DNA of 64,000 nucleotides from Anderseniella sp963700885 (GCA_963700885.1 CAVOZJ010000016.1:186001-250000); one strand, 5' to 3'. Positions 17,013-26,223 are shown, counted from the first letter of the stretch. Notes: generated by a model from the letters alone, not told the origin. Made by a program: numbers and translations.

Positions 17013-17525
17013 ATGAGAACGAAGCATTTGAACAGCAAGAAGTCTGCCGAACAGGTTGTCAAAGACATCCGTCGCGCGACCCGCAAGCAGTACTCGGCTG
17101 AGGAGAAGATCCGCATTGTGCTGGATGGTCTTCGTGGTGAAGACACGCTCAAAACCATCTTGCCTGACATCGAGCGGCTCACAGGTGCTAACCTTGATCG
17201 CATCCTGGCAGATGCTGGATACAAGGGCCACAATGCCTGCCTCAAGCACAAGTTCAAGGTCTTCACCGCAGGCCAGAAACGCCGCGTCACACCAGCCATC
17301 AAACGCCAGATGAAACGCAGGGCCGCTGTCGAACCGGTCATTGGCCATCTCAAGTCCGGCCACAGAATGAACCGCAATTACCTCTCTCACAACCAGGGTG
17401 ATGCCATCAACCCCATCCTCGCCGCCGCCGGATACAACTTCCGCCTTATCCTCAAGTGGATCAGGGCTCTTTGGCTTCAAATATGCTGGGCACTGATATT
17501 CAATCAATCAGCCAAAATCGGGTAG
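17013..17525 (+). pseudogene. Chimeric transposase ORF: IS3 orfA start fused to IS5 end
   Basis: 170-residue open frame. Residues 1-46 (KDIRRATRKQYSAEEKIRIV, LDGLRGEDTL) are an IS3 orfA HTH start with its GGAGGGATCGAAG ribosome site; residues 47-170 (DIERLTGANLDRILADAGYK, RMKR..., EPVIGHLKSGHRMNRNYL, AAAGYNFRLILKWI) are the C-terminal half of an IS5-family DDE transposase. Two IS remnants joined in frame; not expected to be active. Confidence 0.85.
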
Positions 17526-17541
17526 TTCACAGTCGACGATA
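17505..17541 (+). repeat. IS5-type terminus, inverted copy at 33434-33470
   Basis: CAATCAATCAGCCAAAATCG followed by GGTAGTTCACAGTCGAC; the exact reverse complement stands at 33434-33470. It is the end of the IS5 element whose transposase remnant precedes it. Confidence 0.8.
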
Positions 17542-17644
17542 TAACAATGCCTATCTGTTCGGTGCCATATGTCCGGGCCGCGAAACCGGTGCGGCTCTCA
17601 TGCTGCCATGGGCCGATAGGTTTTACGAAAACAGGCAAGTCCAC

Positions 17645-18433
17645 TCAGTTGCCATCGATTTGCCTGGCCATTATGGCGATGGCCTTTTGGTACACGCTGG
17701 CAGCGTTCCAACCCTGGATCGCTCTGAAGTTGTGCTGCCCCGGCTGGTAGCCGGCACCACGCTTCCACCCATGGGCCTTCAGGAAGTTGGCGGTGGAGGC
17801 GAGTGCCCCTTCACGAGTATTGAGGTTGCCCACGCCGTACAGAGCGATGCTCTTGGGCATGAACTGGGTCTGGCCAAGTTCACCATGCATGGCACCCTTG
17901 GCATTCGCCGATACCCGACCGGAACCCACAAGGCGGAGCATGTGGTAAAGATGTTCAGTGAAGAATTCGGTGCGGCGGCAGTCGTACGCGAGTGTCGCCA
18001 CAGCGAAGAGCACATTCTGGTTGCCGGTGAAACGCCCGAAGGCCGTTTCCATGCCCCAGATCGCAATGAGCGGCCCCGCCGGCACTCCATACTGAGCCTC
18101 AATGCGCTTGAACAACGCCGAATGTTTGCGCTTGAGGGATCTGCCCTGATTCACGATGGTGGCAGCGCCGCGCACCTGCATGAACTTGTCGAACGAGTAT
18201 TTGAAACTCTTCTGGTTGCGGTCTGCGTGAATCGTCTTCGTTGCGTAGCTTGACTTCATCAAGGCCGAAATCGCCCGGATGTTAATGCCGTTGGCCTTGG
18301 CCTCGGCGGCGAATGCCTTCTTCCAACCCTCGAAACCGGCGCCGTTGTTGCCGCATTTCACTGCCAGCACCGGCGCGGCCCCAAACGACACCATCATAGC
18401 CAGCGAAATGAAAAGCACCTTGAGTTTACTCAT
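17645..18433 (-). CDS. Lytic murein transglycosylase (MltB-like, SLT_2)
   Basis: 262 residues from ATG 18433 (ribosome site GAAGGACCGC). Signal peptide ending LAVKCG or nearby, then the MltB-type catalytic domain: VPAGPLIAIWGMETAFGRFT with the catalytic Glu in ETAFG, GELGQTQFMPKSIALYGV, and the terminal SVYQKAIAIMARQID. Cleaves peptidoglycan glycan strands to 1,6-anhydro products in the periplasm. No neighbour in an operon; such enzymes in mobile elements can open the wall for a transfer channel, but no channel genes are present here, so a housekeeping-like role is as likely. Confidence 0.92.
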   Translation of the reverse strand: MSKLKVLFISLAMMVSFGAAPVLAVKCGNNGAGFEGWKKAFAAEAKANGINIRAISALMKSSYATKTIHADRNQKSFKYSFDKFMQVRGAATIVNQGRSLKRKHSALFKRIEAQYGVPAGPLIAIWGMETAFGRFTGNQNVLFAVATLAYDCRRTEFFTEHLYHMLRLVGSGRVSANAKGAMHGELGQTQFMPKSIALYGVGNLNTREGALASTANFLKAHGWKRGAGYQPGQHNFRAIQGWNAASVYQKAIAIMARQIDGN

Positions 18434-18835
18434 GCGGTCCTTCCGAGAGAAATGTTCAGCCGAATTTAATCTTGCCATCTGGCGGTTGATTTGTCACGGG
18501 ATGGCAAGCAATGGGCGGCGGTGTTGAGAACGGGTGAACAAATTGTGGATGGACGAGGCAATTGACCGGGCCAGATGGCACGTGCGGTCAATCGGCGAAT
18601 ACGTCGCCGCAAACTCGGGCGATATATCACGCAGGATGTCGTTGACGATCTCGGCTACCCGACATCTATCTACGCCAGCGAGGGCGGAGGGAATAACAGT
18701 TACTTGATTTGATTTAGGTCAATGGCAACGAAAAGTTGATAGCGTACAAGTTCAGATCAGCACGTGTTAATATTCACAGGAGGGTTATGTGGTCCGAGTT
18801 GCCCCTTCGCTCAACGAACACGAGGAGAGATTGCC
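18434..18835. other. Intergenic region with FNR-like box
   Basis: 402 bp without a supported gene. Carries an FNR/FixK-like palindrome at 18709-18722, 113 bp before the ATG of the exported protein gene. Confidence 0.5.
18709..18722. promoter_or_regulatory. FNR/FixK-like palindrome
   Basis: TTGATTTAGGTCAA, matching TTGAT-N4-GTCAA of the CRP/FNR family. One of a set of such sites before exported-protein genes (also 25719, 28054, 35572, 48698, 50917, 51773). Confidence 0.6.
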
Positions 18836-19288
18836 ATGAACCTCCTTACCCGACTGACTTCACAGTTTGCGCCGATTGCTGCCTTGTTGGCTACTGTGGC
18901 GTTTATGTATGCTGCACCTGTACAAGCACAAATGGCCTGCCAGATTAGTTTGCAGTTTACGAAGGGGGGGTTTGTTGTTGGCGGTTCAGGCGGCAGTGGC
19001 ACTCTTACCTGCGACGGTAAAAATTACCCTGTGAAAATCGGAGGTCTTAGCGCGGGCCTTGTGATTGGAGTGTCCAAAGTAAGTCTCGCGGGAGAAGTTC
19101 GAAATCTTAATGAAATCACTGATATCGAGGGGGCATATTCAGGCGTCGGAGCATCGATGGCTATAGGTGGCGGAGCTGACAACCTTGTCGCCAAAAACTC
19201 AAAGGGCGTTCAGCTTGTTCTCAGAGGGACCCAAGTTGGCCTAGACGCTTCACTGAATCTTTCAGGGCTGTCGATTAGGCTGAAGTAG
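18836..19288 (+). CDS. Exported Gly-rich protein of unknown family (paralogue 1)
   Basis: 150 residues from ATG 18836. Signal peptide cut after VQAQ, then MACQISLQFTKGGFVVGGSG, a Gly/Val beta-rich body and the end LVLRGTQVGLDASLNLSGLS. About 80% identical by eye to the protein at 49150-49602, same length and same Cys pair (Cys in MACQ and LTCDGK). The repeating short beta segments recall DUF1134-like envelope proteins, but I cannot assign a family. Preceded by an FNR-like box. Confidence 0.8.
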   Translation: MNLLTRLTSQFAPIAALLATVAFMYAAPVQAQMACQISLQFTKGGFVVGGSGGSGTLTCDGKNYPVKIGGLSAGLVIGVSKVSLAGEVRNLNEITDIEGAYSGVGASMAIGGGADNLVAKNSKGVQLVLRGTQVGLDASLNLSGLSIRLK

Positions 19289-19516
19289 TGCCTGACGTGA
19301 ATGTACCTTGCGGTTTCTCAGGCTTACTGCAGTGCTTGAGTCATTTCAATTCTGAAGGACGAGCAGCAGGAATCATGCGGACAATTTAGGCACCTGACAG
19401 CCCGGTTTGCTCGATAATTGCGCGTATTCTGGAAGGCATCGTGGGCCGTCTCTACTCTAAATGAAGAAACCGCTGTATATGAAGGTGTTAGATCATGTGA
19501 AGCGGAAAACGAAATA

Positions 19517-19753
19517 ATGACACCCTTGATGATTGGGCTGGCTGTAGTTGTCGCTTTTCTCACGGCGGGCTTAGTGAGTTGGTGCATCGCGATGTATTTT
19601 CACGATAAGCATGTACATCCAATGCTTGATAGTCTTTTTAGTATTGTATTCTTGTTTTGCTTTGGTGCGGCCGTCATAATGATTTTGGGAATAGCGTATG
19701 TGGACGAAGGCTGTCTGACTGGCGCGTCCGATTGCTTCTCTCTCATCCAATAG
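19517..19753 (+). CDS. Small two-helix membrane protein
   Basis: 78 residues, two hydrophobic segments (LMIGLAVVVAFLTAGLVSWC; LFSIVFLFCFGAAVIMILGI) with a His-rich turn between (FHDKHVHP). No family recognised. Start at ATG 19517 chosen as the last Met before the first helix; ribosome site weak. Confidence 0.55.
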   Translation: MTPLMIGLAVVVAFLTAGLVSWCIAMYFHDKHVHPMLDSLFSIVFLFCFGAAVIMILGIAYVDEGCLTGASDCFSLIQ

Positions 19754-19806
19754 TCACCCACCAGAACATGAAATCTCCACAGGCCCTAGTAATGAAGGAA
19801 ACACAA

Positions 19807-21726
19807 ATGAAACTGCGCGCACTGCTTACAACTTCTGCTCTTTGCCTCACATTGAACGCCGGCACTGGCCAAGCGCAGGATGTCTATGGCACCTACGCGG
19901 ACCCCGCCGAGACCCACATGGGGGGCAAGGAGTATTCACCCTATCTTGATCAAGGCTACCCCGACCGTGTTTACTTCGGCGATACCCACCTCCACACCTC
20001 GTACTCCACCGATGCCGGCATGTTCGGCACCCGGCTGGGGCCTGAAGAGGCCTATCAGTTTGCGCTTGGCAGGGAGGTGATCTCCAATACCGGTGTGCGT
20101 GCGCGGTTGCAGCGGCCGCTGGACTTTCTGGTGGTTGCTGATCATTCAGAAAACCTCGGGCTCGCGCCAATGATCAGCGAATCCAGTCCGGATCTGCTGA
20201 AAGTAGCGTGGGGTCGCAAGATCCATGACATGGTCAAGAGCGGCGACGGCGCCGGTGCATACTTGGCCTGGGGTGAAGGCATGAATACCCGGAAGGATCC
20301 CCTCAAGGGGAATGAAGAACTCACGCGATCCATGTGGGCACGCCTGACTGCCGCTGCGGAGAAATACAACCAGCCGGGTAAGTTTACAGCGCTTATCGGC
20401 TTTGAATGGACATCGAGCCCAGACGGTAACAATCTCCATCGCAACATCGTTTTCAGGAATGGCAAGAGCACTGCTGACCAGGTCATACCCATCTCGCAGT
20501 ATGACACGCAGGATCCTGAGGAACTGTGGCAGTGGATGAGTGATGCCGAGAAGCGGACAGGCGCCCAACTGCTGGCAATCGCGCACAACGGCAACCTGTC
20601 CAGCGGGCTGATGTTCGACGATGTGACATTCTCCTCGAAGAAGCCGCTTGACCGCGACTATGCCGAGCGTCGTATGCGCTATGAGCGGCTGTATGAAGTC
20701 ACCCAGATGAAGGGCGACGGGGAGGCTCATCCGGCATTGTCGCCAAATGACGAGTTTGCGGACTTTGAAACATGGGACAAAGGATCGTTTGGTGTCACAA
20801 AGCACACCGCCGAAATGTTGCCGCGCGAGTATGCGCGCGAAGCGCTCAAGCGCGGGTTGGCATATGAAACGAAGCTGGGAGCAAACCCATTCAAGTTTGG
20901 CATGATTGGGTCGACGGATTCCCACACCGCACTGTCGACAACGACTGAGGATAATTTCTTCGGCAAGATCAGCCCGCTTGAGCCGTCCGCAAATCCGGAC
21001 CGCTTCACCGAGGTTATCACTGGCCGGTTTTCCGACGACCCGGCTCAGCAGAACCGAGCTTGGGAAAGCAGTGCTTCCGGCCTCGCCGCCGTATGGGCGA
21101 CGGACAACACGCGCGAGGCGTTGTGGGATGCCATGGCGCGCAAGGAAGTTTATGCGACCACGGGCACACGCCTGCTGGTGCGGGTCTTCGCTGGCTACGA
21201 TTTCGTGGCCGATGACGTGCAGCGGCACGACTTTGCCAAGTACGGTTATCAGAAGGGCGTGCCAATGGGTGGCGACCTTTCCCAAGCCCCCAAAGGTCAA
21301 GCGCCATCCCTGCTGATCCGCGCCTTGCGCGATGTCGATGGTGCCAATATCGACCGGGTGCAGGTGGTCAAGGGTTGGATGGATGCAAAGGGCGAACTGC
21401 AGGAAAAGGTCTACGACGTCGTATGGTCCGGCGATCGTAAGCTGGGAGTTGATGGAAAACTGCCGCCGATCGGTAACACGGTGGATGCTGCCCGCGCCAC
21501 TTACAAGAACACCATCGGCGCGCCGTTGCTGCTGTCCCATTGGACGGATCCAGACTTCAAGGCAGACGAACGCGCCTTCTACTATGTGCGTGTCATAGAG
21601 ATCCCAACACCGCGCTGGACCACCTATGACGCCAAGTTCTTTGGTGTAAAACTGCCTGAAGGAGCGCCCGTCTCGATCCAAGACCGCGCCTATACGTCGC
21701 CGATCTGGTATACGCCGAAAGGCTGA
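19807..21726 (+). CDS. DUF3604 protein (PHP-like metal-dependent hydrolase fold)
   Basis: 639 residues from ATG 19807 (AAGGAAACACAA ahead). Signal peptide to about 23, then DUF3604 over the full length. PHP/amidohydrolase-like metal motifs: YFGDTHLHTSYSTDAG (HxH, about 59-74), LVVADHSENLG, LLAIAHNGN, FGMIGSTDSHTALS. Periplasmic; predicted metal-dependent hydrolase, perhaps phosphoesterase-like, with unknown substrate. Converges with the cytochrome c / HupE-UreJ / PpiC operon, a partnership that suggests shared function. Confidence 0.9.
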   Translation: MKLRALLTTSALCLTLNAGTGQAQDVYGTYADPAETHMGGKEYSPYLDQGYPDRVYFGDTHLHTSYSTDAGMFGTRLGPEEAYQFALGREVISNTGVRARLQRPLDFLVVADHSENLGLAPMISESSPDLLKVAWGRKIHDMVKSGDGAGAYLAWGEGMNTRKDPLKGNEELTRSMWARLTAAAEKYNQPGKFTALIGFEWTSSPDGNNLHRNIVFRNGKSTADQVIPISQYDTQDPEELWQWMSDAEKRTGAQLLAIAHNGNLSSGLMFDDVTFSSKKPLDRDYAERRMRYERLYEVTQMKGDGEAHPALSPNDEFADFETWDKGSFGVTKHTAEMLPREYAREALKRGLAYETKLGANPFKFGMIGSTDSHTALSTTTEDNFFGKISPLEPSANPDRFTEVITGRFSDDPAQQNRAWESSASGLAAVWATDNTREALWDAMARKEVYATTGTRLLVRVFAGYDFVADDVQRHDFAKYGYQKGVPMGGDLSQAPKGQAPSLLIRALRDVDGANIDRVQVVKGWMDAKGELQEKVYDVVWSGDRKLGVDGKLPPIGNTVDAARATYKNTIGAPLLLSHWTDPDFKADERAFYYVRVIEIPTPRWTTYDAKFFGVKLPEGAPVSIQDRAYTSPIWYTPKG

Positions 21727-21767
21727 CGGCCGGCTACCCCTGATAATCGGCGGCTTTTGAGCCGAGC

Positions 21768-22502
21768 CTAGCGGTCAAGTGTCTGCAGGTAGGCCAGCAA
21801 GTCCAGAAGGTCGCTGTGCGGCAGAAATCGCAAGGACAACATGTCGGCACCCGGAACGCCGTTCTTGATCTTGTGCAGGGCCTGTTCCGGCCGGTTGTTG
21901 GCCACCCATCCCAAGGAGGGTTGATCGCCGGGTTCGCCCTCGATGTAGGCCTTTCCGTCAGCCTGGTGGCAGGACACGCAGGCGCCTTCAAAAATGTCCT
22001 TGCCGCGATCGACGTTGCCAGTGGATTTGCCGTTCACCAGGCCTTGCGATGTATCGTGCTGACCGGCGCTGACGAACATGACAAGGGCGTCCAGCTGTTC
22101 GGGTGAAAGTGCGGAGAGCATGTCCTTGTGCGTTTCGGATTTGAGTTTCGCCAGAATCGCTTTGTTGGATGCGCCATCGCTCGGGCGCAGGCTCACAAAG
22201 CGGGTGCTGTCTTGAAAACCGCGGCCGAGCGTGCCCTGCCAACCACGGTAGTCCCATCCATGGCAGGAAACGCAGCGCCATGTCTGTGGAGACGGCGTAT
22301 TGCTGCTGTCCGGATACCTCGGGTGCCGCGTGTCGGGTGGGGTGATATTGAGGTCCAACCAGTGATTGTCGTACAGGCGGCCACCAAGGCTTACCATCGA
22401 CTGCCGGCCTTCGGGTACTTCGCCACCCGTTGCCACGCTACTGGCGATCACCGCGCCCACGGCGCCTGCAAGCCAGCGGCCAGCAACATGTTTCAATGCC
22501 AT
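21768..22502 (-). CDS. Dihaem c-type cytochrome
   Basis: 244 residues: signal peptide (to about 27), first haem-binding CVSCH at 77-81, second at 175-179, with LSPEQLDALVMFVSAGQ and LPHSDLLDLLAYLQTLDR as the C-terminal helices of each cytochrome c fold. Periplasmic electron carrier. Lies 55 bp after the HupE/UreJ-like gene, last in the PpiC operon. Confidence 0.92.
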   Translation of the reverse strand: MALKHVAGRWLAGAVGAVIASSVATGGEVPEGRQSMVSLGGRLYDNHWLDLNITPPDTRHPRYPDSSNTPSPQTWRCVSCHGWDYRGWQGTLGRGFQDSTRFVSLRPSDGASNKAILAKLKSETHKDMLSALSPEQLDALVMFVSAGQHDTSQGLVNGKSTGNVDRGKDIFEGACVSCHQADGKAYIEGEPGDQPSLGWVANNRPEQALHKIKNGVPGADMLSLRFLPHSDLLDLLAYLQTLDR

Positions 22503-22557
22503 TGCGTGTTCCTCTTCACCCAGGTTTAGCGTTCTGTCAGCCTCAAGGAATTTTACC

Positions 22558-23571
22558 TCACATCACCATCGATACCGTGCGCTGGATGGTCCAGAAGGCA
22601 GCCAGGATTCCAATGCCATAGGTGGCAGCCAGCCTTGCCGGATTCAGCAGAAACGGGCTGAGGCGACCGATGAGAAAGCCAAGCGCCAGGATGCTGGCAA
22701 CGAAAGTCAGCTGCCCCAACTCCACACCGATGTTGAAGAACAGCAGTGCGGTGGGGATTGCGTCTGACGGAAGGCCGGTTGCAGACAATGCGCCGGCAAA
22801 GCCAAACCCGTGCAGCAGTCCGAAACTGAAGGCAATCACCCAAGAGTTTCCAGCCCCGCGACGCGGCCGGTCTTGCTTGTCGAGCAATCCTCGCTGCACC
22901 CAGATGACTTCAGCCGCGACAATTGCAATGCTCAAGGCGATCAAGGCTTCTATCAGGCCAGGGGGCGCAGATGCGTAGCCCAGCGTTGCAGCGGCAAGTG
23001 TCATTGAGTGGGCCAGCGTGAAGGCCGTTATCGACCAGACCAGCCGGCGCAGATTGTCGATCAGCAGCATCAAGGCGAGCACGAAGCACAGGTGATCGAA
23101 GCCGCTAAGGATGTGCTCAATGCCAAGCAGGCCATAAGCAACCGCCACCTGGAACAGGCTGGATGGGCCGGCAACTGTGAAGGTATCGGTGCCGGACATC
23201 AGGCGCATTGTCTGGGCATCGCGCTCAAGGGATTTAACGCGCACAATCGTTTCCACAAGTGTGCGGCGCAGGCCGTTAATCCTGATGTCCCGGCCGGAAA
23301 GGCCGCCAACGCATTGCACTGTCCGCCGCAGCACCTGGGCGGCAGCGTCCGCTGCGATTAGGGGAGGGCGGGTATCGTTGCAGGTATCCGGCAGGATGAC
23401 ATTCAGCTTCATAATGGCATTGCCGCGTTTGGGTGTCTTCCAGAGCAGGTCAAACATGTCAGTGTCTGTCTGCTTGATCTCGAGATAGGCCGGCCGGGTT
23501 TCATGGGCCGGGGCAGGGCTGGCCGCAAATAACCCGAACAACAGTGTCAGAAAAGCTGCCAGGGCTGTCAT
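22558..23571 (-). CDS. HupE/UreJ-2 family membrane protein
   Basis: 337 residues. A cleavable signal (PAPAHETRPAYLEIKQTDTD), a periplasmic beta domain (about 25-135), then six or seven helices with the family motifs GIEHILSGFDHLCFVLALML, TAFTLAHSMTLAAATLG, FSFGLLHGFGFAGAL, FFNIGVELGQL. His-rich helices suggest metal (Ni/Co) transport; the long N-terminal domain marks the UreJ_2 subgroup. The start overlaps the ppiC stop (ATGA). Confidence 0.9.
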   Translation of the reverse strand: MTALAAFLTLLFGLFAASPAPAHETRPAYLEIKQTDTDMFDLLWKTPKRGNAIMKLNVILPDTCNDTRPPLIAADAAAQVLRRTVQCVGGLSGRDIRINGLRRTLVETIVRVKSLERDAQTMRLMSGTDTFTVAGPSSLFQVAVAYGLLGIEHILSGFDHLCFVLALMLLIDNLRRLVWSITAFTLAHSMTLAAATLGYASAPPGLIEALIALSIAIVAAEVIWVQRGLLDKQDRPRRGAGNSWVIAFSFGLLHGFGFAGALSATGLPSDAIPTALLFFNIGVELGQLTFVASILALGFLIGRLSPFLLNPARLAATYGIGILAAFWTIQRTVSMVM

Positions 23572-24407
23572 TTGGTGTCACCGGCCGGCTTTTCGACGTT
23601 GATGATGTACTTGTCGGCAAGCGACTTGATGTACTGCTTGCGGGCGAGCTTGCGCTGTTCTTCGCGCCAATCCCGTTCAACTCGTGTCCGGGCCTGTTCT
23701 AGCGAGGGAGTGCGCTGCTGCTCTTTGGTACTGATATAGACGAGATGGGCGCCATAACTGGACTTGACCGGGCCGCTCCAGCTGCCGGTCGGCTGATCGT
23801 TCAGGGATTTTGAAAATTCCTCGCCAAACGTGCTCGACACACCTGTTAAGGTGCTGCGCTCGATATCCCGCGGCAGCATGCTGACATCGCCGAGGACATC
23901 AGGATCGGCGCCACGTTTGAGCTCGGCAAGCATAGCTTGCGCATCTTCGACAAGGTTCGGGCCACGACGGTCCGGACTGAGAAAGACCTGTCTAAAGCTG
24001 TAAACAGGTTCGACGACATAGCGATCTTCATTCTGCTTGAGAAAAGCTGCAAGCTCCACGTCCGTCGGTGTCCGCTTGGCTGCCATGTCGTCCACGATGA
24101 AGTCGACCTTCTGGGCCAACCTGCGGCGGATGATGACATCATCCTTGTCAAGTTCCATCGCAATTGCTTCACGGTAGAGGAGTTCTTCCTGGATGCGGGC
24201 CTCGATAAGGCCGTCGAACTCAGCCTGCGTCGGCGAGCGTTTCCATGTTTTCTGGAACAGCGCGACGATATTGCTCTGCTCGGCAAGGGATACGGTAATG
24301 TCATTGGCGGATTGGTTGGTGTCATCTGGAAACAGCAGGTAGACGGCGAAGATCACCGCGCCTGCTGCGAAGAATTGAAACAATGGGTCAAGAAAAAATC
24401 TGCGCAT
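23568..24407 (-). CDS. Membrane-anchored PpiC-type peptidyl-prolyl isomerase
   Basis: 279 residues from ATG 24407 (MRRFFLDPLFQFFAAGAVIF). An N-terminal helix anchors it; a SurA-like helical region (about 45-120, AQKVDFIVDDMAAKRTPTDV) precedes a parvulin domain (about 130-235, YSFRQVFLSPDRRGP, GPVKSSYGAHLVYISTKEQ). Likely a periplasmic chaperone/isomerase for the cytochrome or HupE/UreJ-like protein. First gene of a three-gene operon. The upstream region is cut by a DUF1214 remnant and IS30, so its promoter may be altered. Confidence 0.88.
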   Translation of the reverse strand: MRRFFLDPLFQFFAAGAVIFAVYLLFPDDTNQSANDITVSLAEQSNIVALFQKTWKRSPTQAEFDGLIEARIQEELLYREAIAMELDKDDVIIRRRLAQKVDFIVDDMAAKRTPTDVELAAFLKQNEDRYVVEPVYSFRQVFLSPDRRGPNLVEDAQAMLAELKRGADPDVLGDVSMLPRDIERSTLTGVSSTFGEEFSKSLNDQPTGSWSGPVKSSYGAHLVYISTKEQQRTPSLEQARTRVERDWREEQRKLARKQYIKSLADKYIINVEKPAGDTK

Positions 24408-24533
24408 GAGGCTCAAGGTCCGCGTGGGGTGTTCACTTCTGGTCGCCGGTCTGAAGGCCGGTCCCATGCCTGCAGCAGGGTGCACAGGCATGAGTAGCTG
24501 ATGTTACTCGATCTTTTCCGACTGTGTTAGCGT

Positions 24534-24640
24534 TTACTTTTTGTATGCCTCGATATCCAAGGCATAGATGCGCATTTGCAGATCGATTTCTTCATCCCCG
24601 CGATTGATGGGCAACCAGTTCTCCTCTGCTTGAATTCCAG
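24534..24640 (-). pseudogene. DUF1214 C-terminal remnant
   Basis: EENWLPINRGDEEIDLQMRI-YALDIEAYKK-stop is the last 30 residues of a DUF1254/DUF1214 protein. Truncated by the IS30 end at 24641. Confidence 0.75.
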
Positions 24641-25113
24641 AACGAAGTGCAACACCCCAGACTTGATATGATATCAGGTCGGTTGGAAGAACCAGAGGAG
24701 TGTTGCAGTGGAAACATACCGTCATTTGAGCTGTGAAGACAGGGATCAGATTGCCGTTTTACTGGTGGCCGGACATAATAATACATCCATCGCCCGCATT
24801 CTCGGGCGGTCCCCTTTAACGATCAGCCGGGAATTGAAACGCAACTCACTGCAAAGCGGCCGATACTCGGCCCGGATTGCCGATGGGGGCTATATGCAGC
24901 GCCGTCAGCGCAATGCAGTGATCGAACGCGATGAACGGCTTGCACTGTTCGTACGTGACCGGCTTGCCGAAGGCTGGTCCCCACAACAGATATCCGGTTG
25001 GCTTCGTTCCGGCGTCGAGACAGGTTTGCGCGCTGTGGCCATGGAGACCATCTATGGCTTCATCTACCGTGCCGACCAGAAGGCCGATGAGCTGTGGCGT
25101 TATCTCAGGGCAT
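24641..25113 (+). mobile_element. IS30 copy, truncated
   Basis: Begins TTGAATTCCAGAACGAAGTG, matching the end at 39372 in reverse. Transposase from GTG 24708: METYRHLSCEDRDQIAVLLV, HTH region, RDRLAEGWSPQQISGWLRSG, broken after ELWRYL (about 25107) by an IS3 fragment. The catalytic domain is absent. Confidence 0.85.
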
Positions 25114-25210
25114 CAGGCTTCTCGCGCTTCAACCGTTTGCGCGGCTTGATGCGCATGTTGAGTTCCAATTCCCGATAGATGCGGTACACGCGCTTGTGGT
25201 TCCATGCGAA
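25108..25210 (-). pseudogene. IS3 orfB fragment (HTH_21 part)
   Basis: Minus-strand frame WNHKRVYRIYRELELNMRIK-PRKRLKREKPDALR is the N-terminal HTH_21 segment of IS3-family orfB. The rest is missing. Confidence 0.75.
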
Positions 25211-25359
25211 CTCAAGCGGAAGGCCTGGCACATCACCAACCTGCCTGCATCGTGCAACCGAAACACCCGCCCTCTCGACTATACGCTCAATACGCACATC
25301 GCGCCCGGCCCATGGGTGATAATCGTAAAGAACCCGGCGCTCGCCCGTATTGTGGGTGT

Positions 25360-25485
25360 TCGGTGATCGAGTTGTACAATCATAAGCGCCCTCATTCAGC
25401 GCTTGGCGGCAAACCACCAGCCGTGGTTTATTGGCGGAGAAACGAAACAACCAACCCTGACCAGCAGGAGCGAAGAGTAGCTTAA
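25360..25485 (+). pseudogene. IS3 orfB C-terminal fragment
   Basis: Plus-strand frame IELYNHKRPHSALGGKPPAV-VYW ending at 25485 is the C-terminus of an IS3 integrase-core transposase. It faces the other way from the HTH_21 piece at 25108, so the IS was rearranged or two copies are involved. Confidence 0.8.
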
Positions 25486-25718
25486 TTTACGCCGAAACCT
25501 GTCCAACAAATGGGGAGTAGTTCAAGCTCCAACAACCGCTTGAACCGCTTGGCAGATACAAACCCGTCAGCAACCGGGCGCAGCAACAGACCTTTAGCGC
25601 GTGTACAGATCGTTGATGGTAATGCGAAATAGAGCGTGACACCACCCGAAATTCCGACGTATCTGCAACAACTTGCCCCCCCCTTTTTATGAATTTGACG
25701 CGATTGGATAGGCAACGA

Positions 25719-25732
25719 TTGACGCAAATCAA
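25719..25732. promoter_or_regulatory. FNR/FixK-like palindrome
   Basis: TTGACGCAAATCAA, 67 bp before ATG 25800, a suitable activation distance for a CRP/FNR-type regulator. Duplicated at 35572-35585 and inverted at 28054-28067. Confidence 0.6.
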
Positions 25733-25799
25733 ATACACCCGGCCCTTCAACACGCATCATTGTGCTGTGATCAAAACAAGACCGATGAGGAGAGTTGTT

Positions 25800-26174
25800 A
25801 TGAAGTTGGAGTTTATATCGAAACCCTTATTATTTTTGAAGCGGGTGAGTGTCCCGCTTTTGGGTATCGCTGGATTAATTGGATTGAGTACGGTTAATTT
25901 GCCGTCTGTTGCTACTGCAGCTCCGATTAACTTGGGCGTGAGCAGCGTGAACACTACGTTGAGCTCGAATATGTTGGGCGATCTAACATTGGTTCATTGT
26001 TGCCATAATCATCCACTTCCTCCGTATGACGCTTACTGCTGTCATTCAGCAGGTGCTTACGTGGTTGGAGGTGCTGTAGCTTATGGAGCCTACCGAGGCG
26101 TCAGACGCGCAACAGTACATCATCATCGCAAACACCATAACAGACCAAGACCAACCCCCAGGCGTCGCCGCTGA
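25800..26174 (+). CDS. Secreted Cys/His/Arg-rich small protein
   Basis: 124 residues from ATG 25800 (GAGGAGAGTTGTT ahead; an in-frame ATG at 25785 is less well placed). Signal peptide ends at SVATAA. The mature part has LVHCCHNHPLPPYDAYCCHS, then VGGAVAYGAYRGVRRATVHH and a tail of His, Arg, Lys and Pro to the stop. The two CCH clusters could bind metal; the tail is strongly basic. No named family. Followed 49 bp later by DUF2092; the same pairing occurs at the two other DUF2092 loci. An exact second copy is at 35653-36027. Confidence 0.75.
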   Translation: MKLEFISKPLLFLKRVSVPLLGIAGLIGLSTVNLPSVATAAPINLGVSSVNTTLSSNMLGDLTLVHCCHNHPLPPYDAYCCHSAGAYVVGGAVAYGAYRGVRRATVHHHRKHHNRPRPTPRRRR

Positions 26175-26223
26175 TATCTTCACACCAATAATCGATTGAA
26201 CAACTAATTGAAGGAATAGCACG

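Noticed and set aside
17645..18433. Lytic transglycosylase as a VirB1-type transfer protein
   Set aside because: It is of the MltB type, stands alone between IS remnants, and no secretion-channel genes accompany it.
20146..21681. A 511-codon open frame antisense to the DUF3604 gene
   Set aside because: No domain, no ribosome site; DUF3604 on the plus strand is a full-length family match.
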